From Quillaja saponaria (Eukaryota; Streptophyta; Magnoliopsida; Fabales; Quillajaceae), in the NCBI GenBank assembly GCA_029379385.1, contig CM055613.1, positions 15,394,001 to 15,458,000 of the forward strand: a stretch of 64,000 nucleotides of DNA. Direction: 5' to 3'. Every line of letters begins with the position of its first letter. Positions within the stretch are counted from its first letter, which is position 1. Position numbers and translations under genes: made by a program. Below, in pieces: positions 34,191 to 46,001 of this stretch. Under the pieces are notes generated by a model. It saw only the letters and a list, made by a program, of their open reading frames with translations. It searched no databases and was not told the DNA's origin.

Positions 34191-34740
34191 AATTTTATCA
34201 AATCACTGCAAGATAGACTAAAGATTGATCCTTCAGTGCTAGACTGACATCCATCCCAATATTGTTAAGCAAATTAAGCTTCGAGTCAAGCATTTGCGAT
34301 CTTTGTATCATCCTGATCCTACAATATTCAAAATTGTTGAAAATGATGCTTTAGACATTGGTTACAGTGACATTTTTAAGCAATCTGTCAATGACAAACT
34401 GCATATCATTGCATATGCATCAAAACATTGAAATTATGTACAACAAAACTATTCTACCATCAAAAAAGAAATTTTAGCAATTGTTTTGTGCATTTCTAAA
34501 TTTCAAAGTGATTTACTAAATCAAAATTTTTTGTTTGAAGTAGATTGTTAATCTGCAAAAAAAAATTTACAAAAAGATGTTAAAAATCTAGCATCAAAAT
34601 AAATTTTTGCAAGTTGGCAAGCAATTTTATTTGCTTTTGATTTTGAAATTGAATATATCAAAAAATAACTCAAATTCAATTCTCGATTATATTACTTGAG
34701 AATTCTTGCATGGTAGATAATATGTCTCGAAAAAAGAAAT
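34190..34740 (+). pseudogene. Provirus: RNase H region
   Basis: Follows the reverse transcriptase directly. Blocks such as KIVENDALDIGY, IAYASKH and STIKKEILAIVLCISKFQ mark the RNase H fold of pararetroviral polyproteins. Stops interrupt it. Confidence 0.75.
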
Positions 34741-36050
34741 AAAATGAGGTTAAACCTCCTCCAAAATCAAAAACCCAATACAAAGAGGGACCATCCAATT
34801 CCTCAGCTCAATCAATCCAAAAACAATCTAAATAGTCTTATGTCTTTTCCATAAAGATCATTTTAGCAATCAATCCAAAAACCTTTGGTACTTTCAAACC
34901 AATCTTAACAAACATTGTTAATGAAGAACAATCAAAGATTGTTACTCTTCCCAATTCAAAAGATTGCATCCAGTTTAAGTAAGATGACCTAACTAAGGCT
35001 ATCAGCCAGCTAGCCCAATCAATGACAACGATACCTTTAGGTAAGGAACTTGCTTCTCAAATTTCTCCAATCTCTTCTCAAAGACCCCAATCATTTTTAT
35101 GTGCCAATTTCTTTGGCCCAAACTATTCTTCAAATGGAATTCTATTTTTTACCAGTAATCCTCAATTAGTCCATCAAATGGTTTTCTCGCCAAATTGGCA
35201 TTTTATGCTTATTGACATTTCAAAAACCTAGAAATATTATGAATTTATTTTGGTTGATAGTGATTCTGTTGCCATCAAACATTATAAGTCAAAATCAGAT
35301 GCTAATTTCATCATGCATTTCATAATTCAAATCCTTAAGGTAATTTGTCCTTCAAACTGGAAAATCGGCATTTTCAAAAAACGTGAATTCTCCTAACCTT
35401 TGGATCCTATGGGATACAATTACTGGGACTATCAAACAGCCTGGTACAATGTTTTCAATTTCTAAAACAATGATTATAAGCATTCATGGCTTATATTTTT
35501 CAAAAACAAAATCTAGTATAATTTCCTCATTGGTTCTCCCGATAATGGTCAATACATGGTCCTTGTACAAAAAATCTTTCAGATGAAGTAGCCAATAGCC
35601 TACTTTATTTCGAAAAATATTTCAATATACCTAATCATAATCCCATAGTATTGCATTTCTTCTTAAATTTGCACTAGCATGGATTTATGCCTGGCAATAT
35701 AAATACTCAAAAAACTTATGTGGATATTAAGGTCCTCTAAAGAATATGCCTCCCCTTCTAAGGAAAGTCTCAATAAAATGGTGGACCAATTTTAATGTCA
35801 CAAAAGCTTATACCATTTCAATCAAAAATTGGTTCCAACTAAATCCTCAGTTTCTAAAAAAGTCTAATCCATAAGTCACTCAATTATTGCAGCAAAAATC
35901 TCAGATTTCATCCCTCTTATTTCTTGTTCAAACAAACAGAAATATCTTCAGAGTCTAAAAACTATGGTTCCACTGTTACAAGCAGAAGATCATGCGTATG
36001 ATGAAGCTACCTCTGCCCCTTCTAAAAGTTGATAGAAAATCAGTTTTCAA
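34730..36050 (+). pseudogene. Provirus: downstream second coding region of unknown function
   Basis: After the polyprotein a new coding-like region begins near 34730 with a basic, proline- and serine-rich start. It continues with an open stretch at 35022-35231 and further blocks to about 36040 in alternating frames. Florendoviruses carry an ORF2 of unknown function at this place, and I infer homology from position and reading continuity. I cannot identify a domain. Confidence 0.5.
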
Positions 36051-36655
36051 TTCCTATTCCAGAATATCAGAAAATAGTTCTACTGACTATGCCCAATTCA
36101 ATGAAGACGACTGTTATGACATCAATCTTGAAAATGACTAAAATAGTTAAAGTTTTTCGGTGGTTCACTGTAGCAAGATGTGGCAGGTTACTATTACAAC
36201 GCAGAGCATTGTAGCATTTTACTGTAGCAGTTACTACTCAAAATAGTGAATTTCAATTTTCTACTTAAAGAGAGTTACATAAGTCATTCAATTAAGTTTT
36301 TCATTTCAAAGAATTCAGAGAGTTAGTTTGAGAGCTTCCCTAGGTATTCCTCCGAAGCTATTTTTTCTTTATACAATTCTGATTTGAAATACTACCAATG
36401 ATATTTTCATTCTATCTTTAATTTCTGCATTCCCTTTCCAAGGATTAGCGTGCGGATTACCGCCACTTTTCCTCCATTTTTAAATTCATGCATTTGCTTT
36501 CCCTAGATTAGCGGACGAACTACAACCGTTTCTCCTTCCCTTTTAATTTAATGCTTTATTTTATGCATTGCATAAACATAATTATTTTAGCAGTCTTGCT
36601 GCTCCCTACTTCACTACCCCTGTAAATCTTCCTCCGCTCTTTAAGGCATCCACTA
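36050..36655 (+). other. Provirus: 3' intergenic region
   Basis: Noncoding sequence with repeated CACTGTAGCA-like words (about 36165-36230) and two related CC-TTTCC-AGGATTAGCG / CCCTAGATTAGCGGACG segments (36433-36452; 36501-36515). In this virus group the intergenic region holds the promoter and leader. No clear TATA or polyadenylation signal can be assigned here. Confidence 0.4.
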
Positions 36656-36664
36656 GTTCTTTAT

Positions 36665-36790
36665 TATATATATTTTTATTAAAGGAGGAAGCCAAGGTTC
36701 GAACCTTGGACCTCTAAGAGAGAAAATGAGAGCGAAATAAGTCGCTGGATCACTAAGGGTCCTGGCTGTGGATCCAAATCCTAATCAACA
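36665..36790. repeat. Short element with tRNA-like GGTTCGAACC motif
   Basis: It contains CCAAGGTTCGAACCTTGG, a perfect palindrome including a GGTTCGAA B-box-like sequence, followed by GACCTCTAAGAGAG and GGATCACTAAGGGTCCTGG. Similar strings are common at the edges of plant repeats and in tRNA-derived SINEs. No cloverleaf or A box was found, so it is not called a tRNA. Confidence 0.4.
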
Positions 36791-36799
36791 CAAAAAAGA

Positions 36800-37805
36800 T
36801 TTAAAATTAATTAATTTTTCAAAAATTTAGGTGAAAATCGTTATCATAAAATTGATGATTAATTATAAATGAATAAAGTACTAAAAGTAATTGATAAATT
36901 ATAATACATATTTAAAAAATAAGAAAAGAAAAGGATGTGACTAAAATCTAGTGGCTCAAATCTAGCGATTGATTGCCATCATAATACTTTTTTTATTTGA
37001 AATTTTGTTTGTGTTATGTTTATTTGGTTTAAACTGAAGATTATGCCTTTTAATTTAAACACAAAAAATTATTTGATTTAAAAAAATTATTTATGTTGAT
37101 TTAAATTAAAATTATGTCATAAATATATAACTGTTAGAATTACATATTTATGAATAGATATATCCTTTCACATAATACTCTTTGGAGTCTATAAATATAT
37201 ATACACTAAACACGGTTTTCTATATTCTAAGTGTGATTGATAACGTTTAGATAAGTTCTATTACTACTATTTCTCAATTTCATATATATCTTTTGTTTAC
37301 ATTTTGTATTGCAATCAAAGTGTAGAATGTGATTATTTTATCTTGAGATGCATGTTTGCTATAAAATAAAAAAAAGTGAACATCATTCAACTTATGTATA
37401 AAATTTAATTTTCATTATTATTGTAATACTTTTACAACACATCTATGATGTGAGTCGGTTGGTGATGATTATTTGTGTAGGATTTGTTCTTCTTATCTAT
37501 TCAAGATAGCTTATGGTGTGATTCTTTGCTAGGTTGGTTTATGACATCCGATATTATAATTTTACTTTAATCAATAATTTTTTTGCCTTTGGCCTCATTT
37601 GGTCAATTTGTGAGGTTTTTCTTTTCAATTAAAAAAAAATTTATGGAGTGAGAGGAAATTGAGTGGAACTTCAAATCTATTCAAACCTCTCTTTTTTTAA
37701 AAAAAAAATTTCTCCAACATAAGTAACCTCTCATTTTAAAAACTATAGTCCAATCTCCTTGGAAATGTTTTATATCATATCTCTTCTCAGGTAGGCTGGA
37801 ATTCT
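36800..37805 (+). repeat. Duplicated segment B resumed (C-type segment)
   Basis: From about 36910 it matches segments C1 and C2 (42490-43330; 53840-54680): AGAAAAG-ATGTGAC, GGCCATC-TAATACTTTT, TTATGTTGATTTAAATTAAA, GATGTGAGTCGGTTGGTGA, AGGTTGGTTTATGA. It is more diverged than C1 is from C2. No gene recognised. Confidence 0.7.
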
Positions 37806-37809
37806 AATC

Positions 37810-38145
37810 AAATAGTTTCAAATAGTGTGCTTTTCGAATTTGGATTCGAATTCCTATACTCAAATTAGAATGTAAACTAGAATTTGAGTTCAAATTCGAA
37901 TTCAAAATTTTTAGGATATTTTGGTAAATAAAAAAATAGTTTGTTATTTATTTTTTTAAATAAAAAATATTATCTTAGAATAATTCGAATTTGAATACTA
38001 TTTCGAATATCAAATCAAATAATTAATTATTCAAATTCAAATTTTGAGTTTTAAATAGAATTTGAATTTGATTCGAATCGAATCGAATCGAATTTGAATT
38101 CTAGCTCGAATCCAAATTTGAATAATCCTGTTCGAATTCAACCCT
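37810..38145. repeat. TTCGAA/GAATTC-rich self-complementary region
   Basis: The motifs TTCGAATTTG, CAAATTCGAATTC and ATTCGAATCGAATCGAATCG alternate on both strands, so the stretch can fold on itself (38040-38145 pairs well with 37810-37910). It replaces the sequence that continues from this point in C1 and C2. Coding potential is nil. Confidence 0.65.
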
Positions 38146-38199
38146 TATTCCTAGGCTTTTAGTAAAGGGTTCTGCTAATGAACCTTTAACCTTACATAA

Positions 38200-38560
38200 T
38201 TAATAATCACAACTCTTTTATTAAGTTGTTCTTTTACATAATAATGTCTAAAACTTATATGCCTTGACTTCCCATTTTAAACTTTGCTATATGCTAGGTG
38301 ATAATACTGCTTCATTATCACAAAATATTGATATAGCAAATCGGTTTAGTCCATATTTGTATTTTCAATAATAACTCCCTAAGCCAATTTGCCTCCTTTA
38401 TTGCAGTTGCTAATGTCATAAATTCTAACTCCATAGTGGAATGTGAAATTAAGATTTGTTTCTTGGAGCCTCAATAAATTGCTCATCCACCCACGATAAA
38501 AGTCCAACCACTTGTGGTCCTTGATTCAATGGAGTCAGTTATTCAACTTGCATATGTGTA
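38200..38560 (-). pseudogene. Copia RNase H region
   Basis: The stretch near 38395-38440 corresponds to the MESEF-A-A-AIKEA-W block of copia RNase H on the minus strand, with substitutions and stops. Confidence 0.6.
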
Positions 38561-38819
38561 ACCTTTTAATATTACAGGAAAATTACCATAACTCATTGTG
38601 CCTTTAATATATTAAAATATCCTAGAAATAGAATTCCAATGATCTTTTCCTGGTTTATAAGTAAACTTACTCAAAACACTTACCACATAAGCTATATTTG
38701 GTCTACTACGTGTTAGATACATTAAGCATCTTATCACACTTGAGTACTCTATCTATGATATACACATTTCTGTAATAATTTTACGAAATTATCATATGAA
38801 GTACTAACTGGTATGCAAT

Positions 38820-39500
38820 TCTCATTATTAAATTTATTTAATACTTTCTCTTTGTAATAAGATTAGCATAAAGAAATTTTATCATTAGACTTTGTAATTT
38901 TAATTCCTAAAATTAGGTTTGCTTCTCCCATATCATTCATATAAAACTTTGTTGACATAAATTTCTTAGTTTCTAATACCATGCTTAAATCAGTATTAAA
39001 GATTAGCATATCATCTATATATAAAAATATTATCACACCCTTGCCATTCTTAAATTTTGAATAAACAAATTTGTCCAATTCATTTATTTTAAAACCGTGA
39101 GAAAGTATGACTTTGTCAAAATTTTCATGCCATTGTTTAGGAACTTGTTTTAGGCTATATAAAGATTTAACAAGTTTACAACCTTTCTTTTCTAGGCCTT
39201 TAAGGACAAACTCTTCGGGTTGATCTATGTAAACATTCTCCTTTAGTATACCATTTAAGAAAACTGTTTTAACATCTATTTAGTGTACAACTAGTTTATA
39301 AATAGAAACTAATAAGATATCAAAAGTCTTATTATACGAATTCTAGCAACTGGAGCATATGTATCTAAATAATCCTTTCATTCTTTTTGTTTAAAACCTT
39401 TTGCTACTAACTTGATTTTATATTTGTCTATAGAGCCATATGTTTTAAGCTTTCGCTTAAAAATCCATTTACAACCTATTGGTTTAAAACCTGGCGGTAA
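38820..39500 (-). pseudogene. Copia reverse transcriptase region (RVT_2)
   Basis: An open frame at 38863-39078 reads FVYSK, VIIFLYIDDMLIF (catalytic YIDD at 39010-39021), MSTKFYMNDMGEANLILGI: the copia RT palm and the following thumb motif. Upstream sequence (39480-39100) continues the domain with stops. Confidence 0.88.
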
Positions 39501-40139
39501 ATCAGTCAACAAACATGTTTGATTAGTCATAATTAACTTCATTTCATCATTTATAGTTTCTTTCCATAATGCAGAATCTCTTGAAGTTGTAGCTTCTTTA
39601 TATGTTAAAGGATCATGTTGTATGTTGAATGCATAATTATATATTTTCTTCTACCATGTATTAGTAAAATATGGGCTATAATTTTTTTCTTTTCTCTCTC
39701 GTTTATTTTTACTAGACTCAATTTCTCTTTCAATTTTTGAATTAGATTAAAAAATCAGATTCTTGAATTTCTGGATTTCTATTGCCATCTTGATTATCTT
39801 GATTTGTGTAATATTTTTTTTTTGTTTTCTAAATAGTGAAGTCTTTGAAAATTTTGCATCTCTAGATTCTGTAATTGTATTTTGATTTACGAAATCTATT
39901 GTTTCAATAGTAAGATTTGTATGCCTTACTATTGTGAGTATAACTAAGAAAATTGCACTCAATCATTTGTTCCCTCGATTTGGGTCTTTTAAACTTACTA
40001 AAGTTTGTGAGAAAGTGGTTATTATATTTACTAAGGTCCTTCTTTTTCTTCACTAAGGTCCTATTTTTTTTCTTTTTTTTCTGCAACACTATTTTATTAA
40101 GGACTATAAGGTGTAGTGACTGTATGGATTATTCTATTC

Positions 40140-40560
40140 TCTTCACATAAATCATTAAAGAAAGATATTCTCCATCCCTATTAGATCATAGGATTTGAAT
40201 CTTTCTTTTCAATTGATATTCTACTAGGCTTTGTAAACTTTAAATTTGTCAAAAGTTTCACCATTTGTCCTTAACAAAAATACATAAGTATATCCAAAGT
40301 AATCATCTATAAATGTTCTGAAATATCTTGTACCACCCCTAGTTAGAATTTCTTCTAACTCACATAAGTCAAAATGTATTAGATCTAATAGTTGTGTACT
40401 TTATTCTACATTTTAAACAAATTTTCTCACTATTTTAGATTTTATGCAAGTTTTATATTTTTCCAAGTCATTGGATGACTAAATAAAAATTACTCCTAAT
40501 TTATTTATAATCCTAATACTATTATAATTTATATGACCCAAAAGTGCATGTCGTAAATAA
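40140..40560 (-). pseudogene. Copia integrase core region
   Basis: A minus-strand stretch near 40150-40200 corresponds to the DNGGEY block with its Glu-rich follow-up (FFNDLCEEN), degraded by stops. It sits between protease and RT as expected for copia. Confidence 0.55.
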
Positions 40561-40859
40561 GAAAAAGAAGGAGTAGAAGCAGAAGAAAGAGATGAAGAAG
40601 AAGAAGCAAAGTAAGCAGAACTTATAACTTTATTATTAATAATAATCTTGTACATCCCATTGGTTATATATTCTTTTCCAACATAGTTTTCTTCCCTTGG
40701 ATAGAACTATACAATCTGATTCAAACAGAATCTTAAAACTTTACTTATTAAGTAGGCTTATAGAAATAAGATATTTCCTAATATCAGGAACATGTAAAAC
40801 ATCATTTAGAATCAACTTTTTGCTAGAAAAAAGATTCAGAATAATAGTTTCTTTTCTAT

Positions 40860-41180
40860 GGTCATTGCTTTCTATGGTCATTGCAACATAAGCATTTTCC
40901 ATAAAAAAAGACTTTGCTCATCCTATAATGGCTCATAATTGTTGAATAGATTTTTGTCAATTATAACATGTTTAGTTGCATTAGAATCTAGCCACCATTT
41001 TTTATCTTGTCCAACCAAGTTAATTTCAGAAACCATAGCAATGACTTCATCGATCATTGACCATCATGTTGGTTTGGTATTTTTTCTGATTCAGATAAAC
41101 TCGACACTGTTTCTTGAAGTGACCAGGCTTTCTACACTTCCAGCACTTACCATTTTTCTTCTTTTTATTTGATATATTTT
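40860..41180 (-). pseudogene. Copia gag zinc knuckle and protease start
   Basis: The knuckle CWKCRKPGHFKKQC (41152-41111) is intact as CX2CX4HX4C. About 60 codons later the protease site reads KKWWLDSNATKHV, with Asn where DSG has Gly. This copy retains a better knuckle than the relatives at 46330 and 57610, which have lost cysteines. Confidence 0.8.
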
Positions 41181-43890
41181 TTTTTTTTTACCAGAATACT
41201 TTCTTTTCTTGCCATATGAAGTAGATGAAGTTTCTATGACTAAGACCTTTTGAGATCCGTAAGAAGGTGAAAATATCCTAGTTTTTCTTTTTCATTGGTG
41301 TGATATAAGTACTATTTCTTTTATGAAAAAGAAAAGTTTGGCCTTCTATATCAGCATGATTCATGATATTTGTTTAGGGCTTTCTATTTCTATGGTGTGT
41401 TTATGATTGATTACAATGTAGGTGCAGTCTGAAGTACCTATTGAATGATTTTATGTCAAAATTTCATTATGATGTGGAATTATTTTCAAATTTAACTTTA
41501 TATGATTATTTATGATTAATGCAAATATTACTTATGACTAAAAAAAATATCTTAGCTTTTCTTTTTCAAGTTTACCCTTCCACATCAGCATGATTTGTGA
41601 TATTTGTTAAGGACTTTTTATTTCTATGGTGTGCCTATAATTGATTAAAATGTAGGTGTATCAAAACCTAATAATTTCATGTCAAAATTCATTATGATGT
41701 GTAATTATCTCCAAACTTAGCTTTATATGATAATTAATGATTAATACTGATATTTCTTATTAAAAAAAAGAAAATTTTAAAATCTTAATTTTTCTTTTTC
41801 TTAAAATTTTCTTTTTTACAGGTCTGCTATAAGTAATATTTTTTATGAAAAGAAAAGTTTAACCTTTCACACTAGTACGATTCGTGATCTTTGTTATGAA
41901 CTTTTTATTTTTAGGGTGTGCCTATAACTGACTATAGGATGAGGCCTAGTAGGGTGAGGCAGTACTGAAAAAAATTTCACATCTTAGCCTGATCACGAGG
42001 GATGTCTAGACATTGTTCATACAAGTTATGAGAGAGCCGAAAAGGATGGCCTGAGTTCATCATCAATTCCCATTCACCCATGATCATAGACCATGATATG
42101 ATAGATGATGGTGATGTCGACCGACCCTAACAAATAACATAAGTATGAGAGTGCTACTTGTTAGATACAAATATATAAAAATATTGATTGTTAGAAAATA
42201 TAAATAAATATATATATATATATAGAATATTTTTTTATTTTTTTTGCTATAAAGAGATTGATTTCTCTACATAATTAACGTTAACATATGTGAGATTAAA
42301 TATTGTATATGATAATATGAGTTTACATCTCTTGTCAATAAATCAAATTTAAAGGTATGACTCTAATATGCTATTAGAATTAGATCCTCTAACTAGGCCA
42401 AATTAGAGTTGCTGATTTTAGGCTAGTCTAGCCCCTCTAAATGCTTAAACACTCCAGCAAGTGCCTTGCAACCGGTGTGTGCATTAAAAAAAAAAATAAG
42501 TAAAGAAAAGAATGTGACAAAATTCTGGTTGGTGGCTTGAATTTGACAGTTGATGGCCATCGTAATACTTTTCTTATTAAAATTTTGTTTGGTTTAAAAC
42601 AAAAAATTATGTATTTTGATTTAAGCACAAAAAATTATTCCATTGAATTTTATAAATAAAAGATCAGCGTCTTTTGGTTTTAAAGTAGAAAATTATTTAT
42701 GTTGATTTAAATTAAAATTTTCTCATAAATATAAAATTGTTAGATTATATATTAATGAAAAGATAGATCCTTTCACATAATACCTTTTGGGATTCTATAA
42801 AAATATGTATACACTAATCTAATTGATTTCTATATTCTAAGTGTGATTAATAACATTTAGATAAGTTTTTTTTACTACTGTTCTCAATTTCATTTATATA
42901 TATATTTTTTATATTTTGTATTGCATCAGAATGTAAAATGTAATTGTTTTATTTTGAGATGCTTGTTTGCTAACCCCATTTATAATAAAAAGATAATAGA
43001 TGCAAACATTGTCTTAAAAAAGTAAACACCATTCAACTCATGTATAAAAATTAATTTTCATTATTACTGTATTATTTTTCCAACACATCCATGATGTGAG
43101 TCGGTTGGTGAAGGATTATTTGTGTACAATTTGTTTTTTGTATTTATTCAAGATAAGCTTTATGGTCTGATTCTTTTGCTAGGTTGGTTTATGATATCGA
43201 TCATTATAATTTTACTTTTATCAATAATATTTTTGCCATAGGCTTCATTTGGATCATTCTGGGAGTTTTTGTTTATTTTTAATTTAAAGGGTAAGGGGAA
43301 ATTGAGTGGTACTCCTAATCCCTCCAAACCTTACTTTTTTTAATTTCTTAAATTGAGAGAATTTAGAGAAAAATGATAAGATACAAAAAAAAAAAAAAAA
43401 AATACACTTATATATCCTTTTTACTAAATACCTACTAATATTTAAATAAATTTTTTTAAAAGGAACATTATAAATAAATAAATATATATATAATAACATA
43501 TTCTCTTGTCTCCTTTCCACTTATCAATAAAATAAAAATAAAAATCTGCATTATCCTCTCATTTTTACTTATTTATTCCTCTTCTCTCATATCCATTTAT
43601 TTTCTTTCACTCCAAACACCTAAATAAACCTTTAGGGTGTTAAAAATAATTGATCTTGATTGATTGGTATTAACTGTAATATCACAATCACATCATCAAT
43701 CACCCTCAATTAAAATAATTATTTGTAATTATAATTTAGATAATTAAGGTATAATTACAAGTAAAATTATAAAAAAAATAATAATAATAATTGTACCTTA
43801 CTTCTATCATAATCAATCAACTGTAATTGTCTTTGTTATACCTATAAATTAAAGACTTTACTATTGTACCAAGTGAGCGAGTGAGTTGTG

Positions 43891-43990
43891 AATATTCATT
43901 CATAGCATTGATTTGTTACTCTATTCTCCTAAACTAGGCGAATATTCATTCATAGCATTGATTTGTTACTCTATTCTCCTAAACTAGGCG
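43891..43990 (+). repeat. Exact 50-bp tandem duplication
   Basis: AATATTCATTCATAGCATTG through CTAAACTAGGCG is present twice without a mismatch (43891-43940, 43941-43990). C2 has a single copy at about 55239-55283. The duplication therefore occurred in C1 after C1 and C2 separated. Confidence 0.95.
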
Positions 43991-44159
43991 AAGGGCCGAA
44001 CCATGTATATCATGTATCTTTTCTATCTATAAGTTTCATTTGCTTTATGGACTTCTAATAATTCTAAAATTCTTTATATGGAGTTTTAAAAAATATTTTA
44101 CATGGTTGCATTACTATTGTATATGTAAGAAGTTATTTTTTACCATTATAATTTTGTGA

Positions 44160-44990
44160 AAAAAGATACATGTTAAATGCAAGATTTGTTCGGACTCTGG
44201 ATCTTGGGTCTAGCACAACTTAGACAGCAGTCCAATGTCTCCGGGCTGGATACCTGTAAATTGAACTGGAGTAAGGTTTGGGAGTGAGTTCCTTAAATAT
44301 TGACTCTTTGACATCAATATTTATACTTTGGTTCCTAAAATGACTAGCTTAGAACTGTCTAGGTCTCATCATGGTCCGTTTTGGACCTTATGCTTGTAAA
44401 ATTATTTTTGCATTCTTCTAAATTCTTATTGTTTTCTATTTATTTTGCAAACCTGGGTCTATCTGTAAAGGAGGAGACCACCCAGTTACAAGCTGCCATA
44501 GAGAGAAGGTTAGGTCAGAAGGCTAAGCTTCAAAAAGGGAGGCCCAATCCTAAGGCGAAGAAGAACAGAAGGGCGAAAGTTCAAAGGTCCACCCCATTAA
44601 GTCCCTGAGGAAGGGTAACCTTGCCAATCACACCCAGAGGTTATCTAGAGAGACTATCAAATGTCGCCCTCTCTCGGCCTGACATTACATCTTCTGTGCC
44701 TTGTCTATAATTCCTCCATCTAAGGAGGCATGTCCTAAAGGTGGAGTCGGTCCATACAAGCGCACCCATGAAGTGACTTCGAGCAATTCGCCCTTTCTTA
44801 GGTTAAGATGGATTATGTTTGCCTCGATCCTAGCACATGTGCTCTTAAGGGTTTTTGTTGGCACCTCTTTGGCGATGTGCCTAACTTTACGAGCAATAGC
44901 TAGTTTGGCCGAGGATGTTGTGAATATTGACAGCTCCCTTTGGAGAGCGCCTACATCATTGGGCTCACAGCCTTCATGATGGTGGTTACC
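44160..44990 (+). pseudogene. Unidentified coding-like block, C1 copy
   Basis: GC-richer than its surroundings. An exon-like piece begins after TTATTTTGCAAACCTGGG (about 44440) and runs to TGA at 44608, encoding a short coiled-coil-like stretch (EETTQLQAAIERR) and a basic tail (KKNRRAKVQRS). A second frame (44701-44979) includes FASILAHVLLRVFVGTSLAMC, which looks like a membrane segment. The family is unknown. The homologous block in C2 (55490-56286) has both pieces, with changed frames, so any gene is dead in at least one copy. It may be host-gene sequence captured by the RTE or CACTA-like elements next to it. Confidence 0.35.
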
Positions 44991-45004
44991 ATATGAACTT
45001 GGTT

Positions 45005-45255
45005 GATGTTACTCAATTCAACTAAGCCTTAAATCTCAAACTAGTTAGGGTCAACTATCCTTCTCAATGATTGCCCTCATGTAAGTCTCAGTATCATCTC
45101 TTTACCACGTCTGACACCTACCATCTACACCAAGTCACTGCTCCTAACTACGGCATCCATTGGTCCATGTTGGATATGTCCAAACCAACATAAGGGATTT
45201 TCCTTCATTTTCTCTTTGTTAGATGCTACTTCCACCTTCTTACGGATCTCTTCAA
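45005..45255 (-). mobile_element. RTE LINE 3' tail, C1 copy
   Basis: The reverse complement matches 11690-11985: ATCCGTAAGAAGGTGGAAG, ATTTGGACATATCCAACATGG-like, AGACGTGGTAAAGAG, TGACCCTAACTAGTTTGAG, AAGGCTTAGTTGAATTGAG. 5'-truncated and full of stops. Confidence 0.8.
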
Positions 45256-46001
45256 TCGATAATTAGATTTTACAATCTGTATACCAAACAAACACTAAGC
45301 CTAGTATTCTCAATCTCACATTTCATTTCATTATGTATTGATGATATGATACCTAGATTTTATTGATAAATTAAATAATATATGATTCATTCATCTCTAT
45401 AGTACTTTCCTAGCTAGAGGAACACCCCCACAAACATTATTAATTTGGTTTGATTTGTACTTCATGGCTAGTGCATGATTAAAGATGATAACGAGCTGAG
45501 CTTTATCGGGTCGTCAAGTTTTCTTAAAGTTCATTAAATTAATTAATATCTCAACTACTTGTTGATATAGTCGTACTCCTGGTCACCTCAATAACTAAGA
45601 ACCACGTAGTTGAGACGATAATAGCAAGAAACTCATAAAGGCATGTGTACCGACACAATGATCATAAACCTAAACAAATGATAATATATATATTGGTTGA
45701 TATAAGATTTAAGCACATGGCTAATTGAACACCATGTATTTAGTTATAATTCAACTGCTCCGAGTTGTTGGCTCCCTTAAAGAAAAAACAAAAGAAAAGA
45801 AAATTCTCAAAATTATGTTGGTATAACAACCTTTGCATAGCTTGTAAACCTTCAAATTCTAGGTTAGGCTAATGCTCCATTCTTATTCAACTTCATACTA
45901 TTGGCAATGGAAGGTTCAAAGTCAACTTATTAATATGCTTATCTTTAATATTATTGTGTATTGTATATAACAAATTAAGTTAAGAGATGTTATTTAATTG
46001 T
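45256..46001 (+). repeat. C1 interior with a diverged R2-head copy
   Basis: About 45600-45985 is a diverged relative of the segment A/B text (GTTGAGACGATAATAGCAAG, ATAAGCACATGGCTAATTG-like, GGTATAACAACCTTTGC, AATGCTCCATTCTTATTC at 45871). It shows that the C segment itself contains an older copy of the same sequence family as A and B. Nothing recognised in 45256-45600. Confidence 0.65.

Larger units (their letters stand above)
29890..36655 (+). mobile_element. Endogenous caulimovirid (florendo-/petuvirus-like pararetrovirus), degraded
   Basis: One DNA segment carries, in the order expected for a plant pararetrovirus, a movement-protein-like region, a coat region with zinc knuckle, an aspartic protease end, reverse transcriptase, RNase H and a separate downstream coding region. 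All regions are broken by many stops and frameshifts, so nothing here could be expressed as a full protein. No LTRs flank it. It interrupts the B-type duplicated segment, whose sequence stops near 29500 and resumes near 36900. A second ORF downstream of a single fused polyprotein matches the layout described for florendoviruses; genus assignment is inference. Confidence 0.82.
38150..41260 (-). mobile_element. Ty1/copia retrotransposon remnant (gag knuckle, protease, integrase, RT, RNase H)
   Basis: In the minus direction gag zinc knuckle (41180-41080), protease (about 41050-40930), integrase (about 40560-40140), reverse transcriptase (39500-38820) and RNase H (38560-38200) follow in copia order (integrase before RT). 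Stops and shifts occur throughout. No LTR, primer site or polypurine tract was found at either end, so it is an internal fragment carried with the duplicated segment. Shorter relatives of its gag-protease part lie at 46002-46624 and 57291-58010. Confidence 0.85.

Noticed and set aside
36675..36700. tRNA gene suggested by GGTTCGAACC
   Set aside because: No A box, anticodon arm or acceptor pairing could be built around it.
43284..43520. 78-codon minus-strand frame in C1
   Set aside because: AT-rich chance frame; C2 has indels across the same interval.
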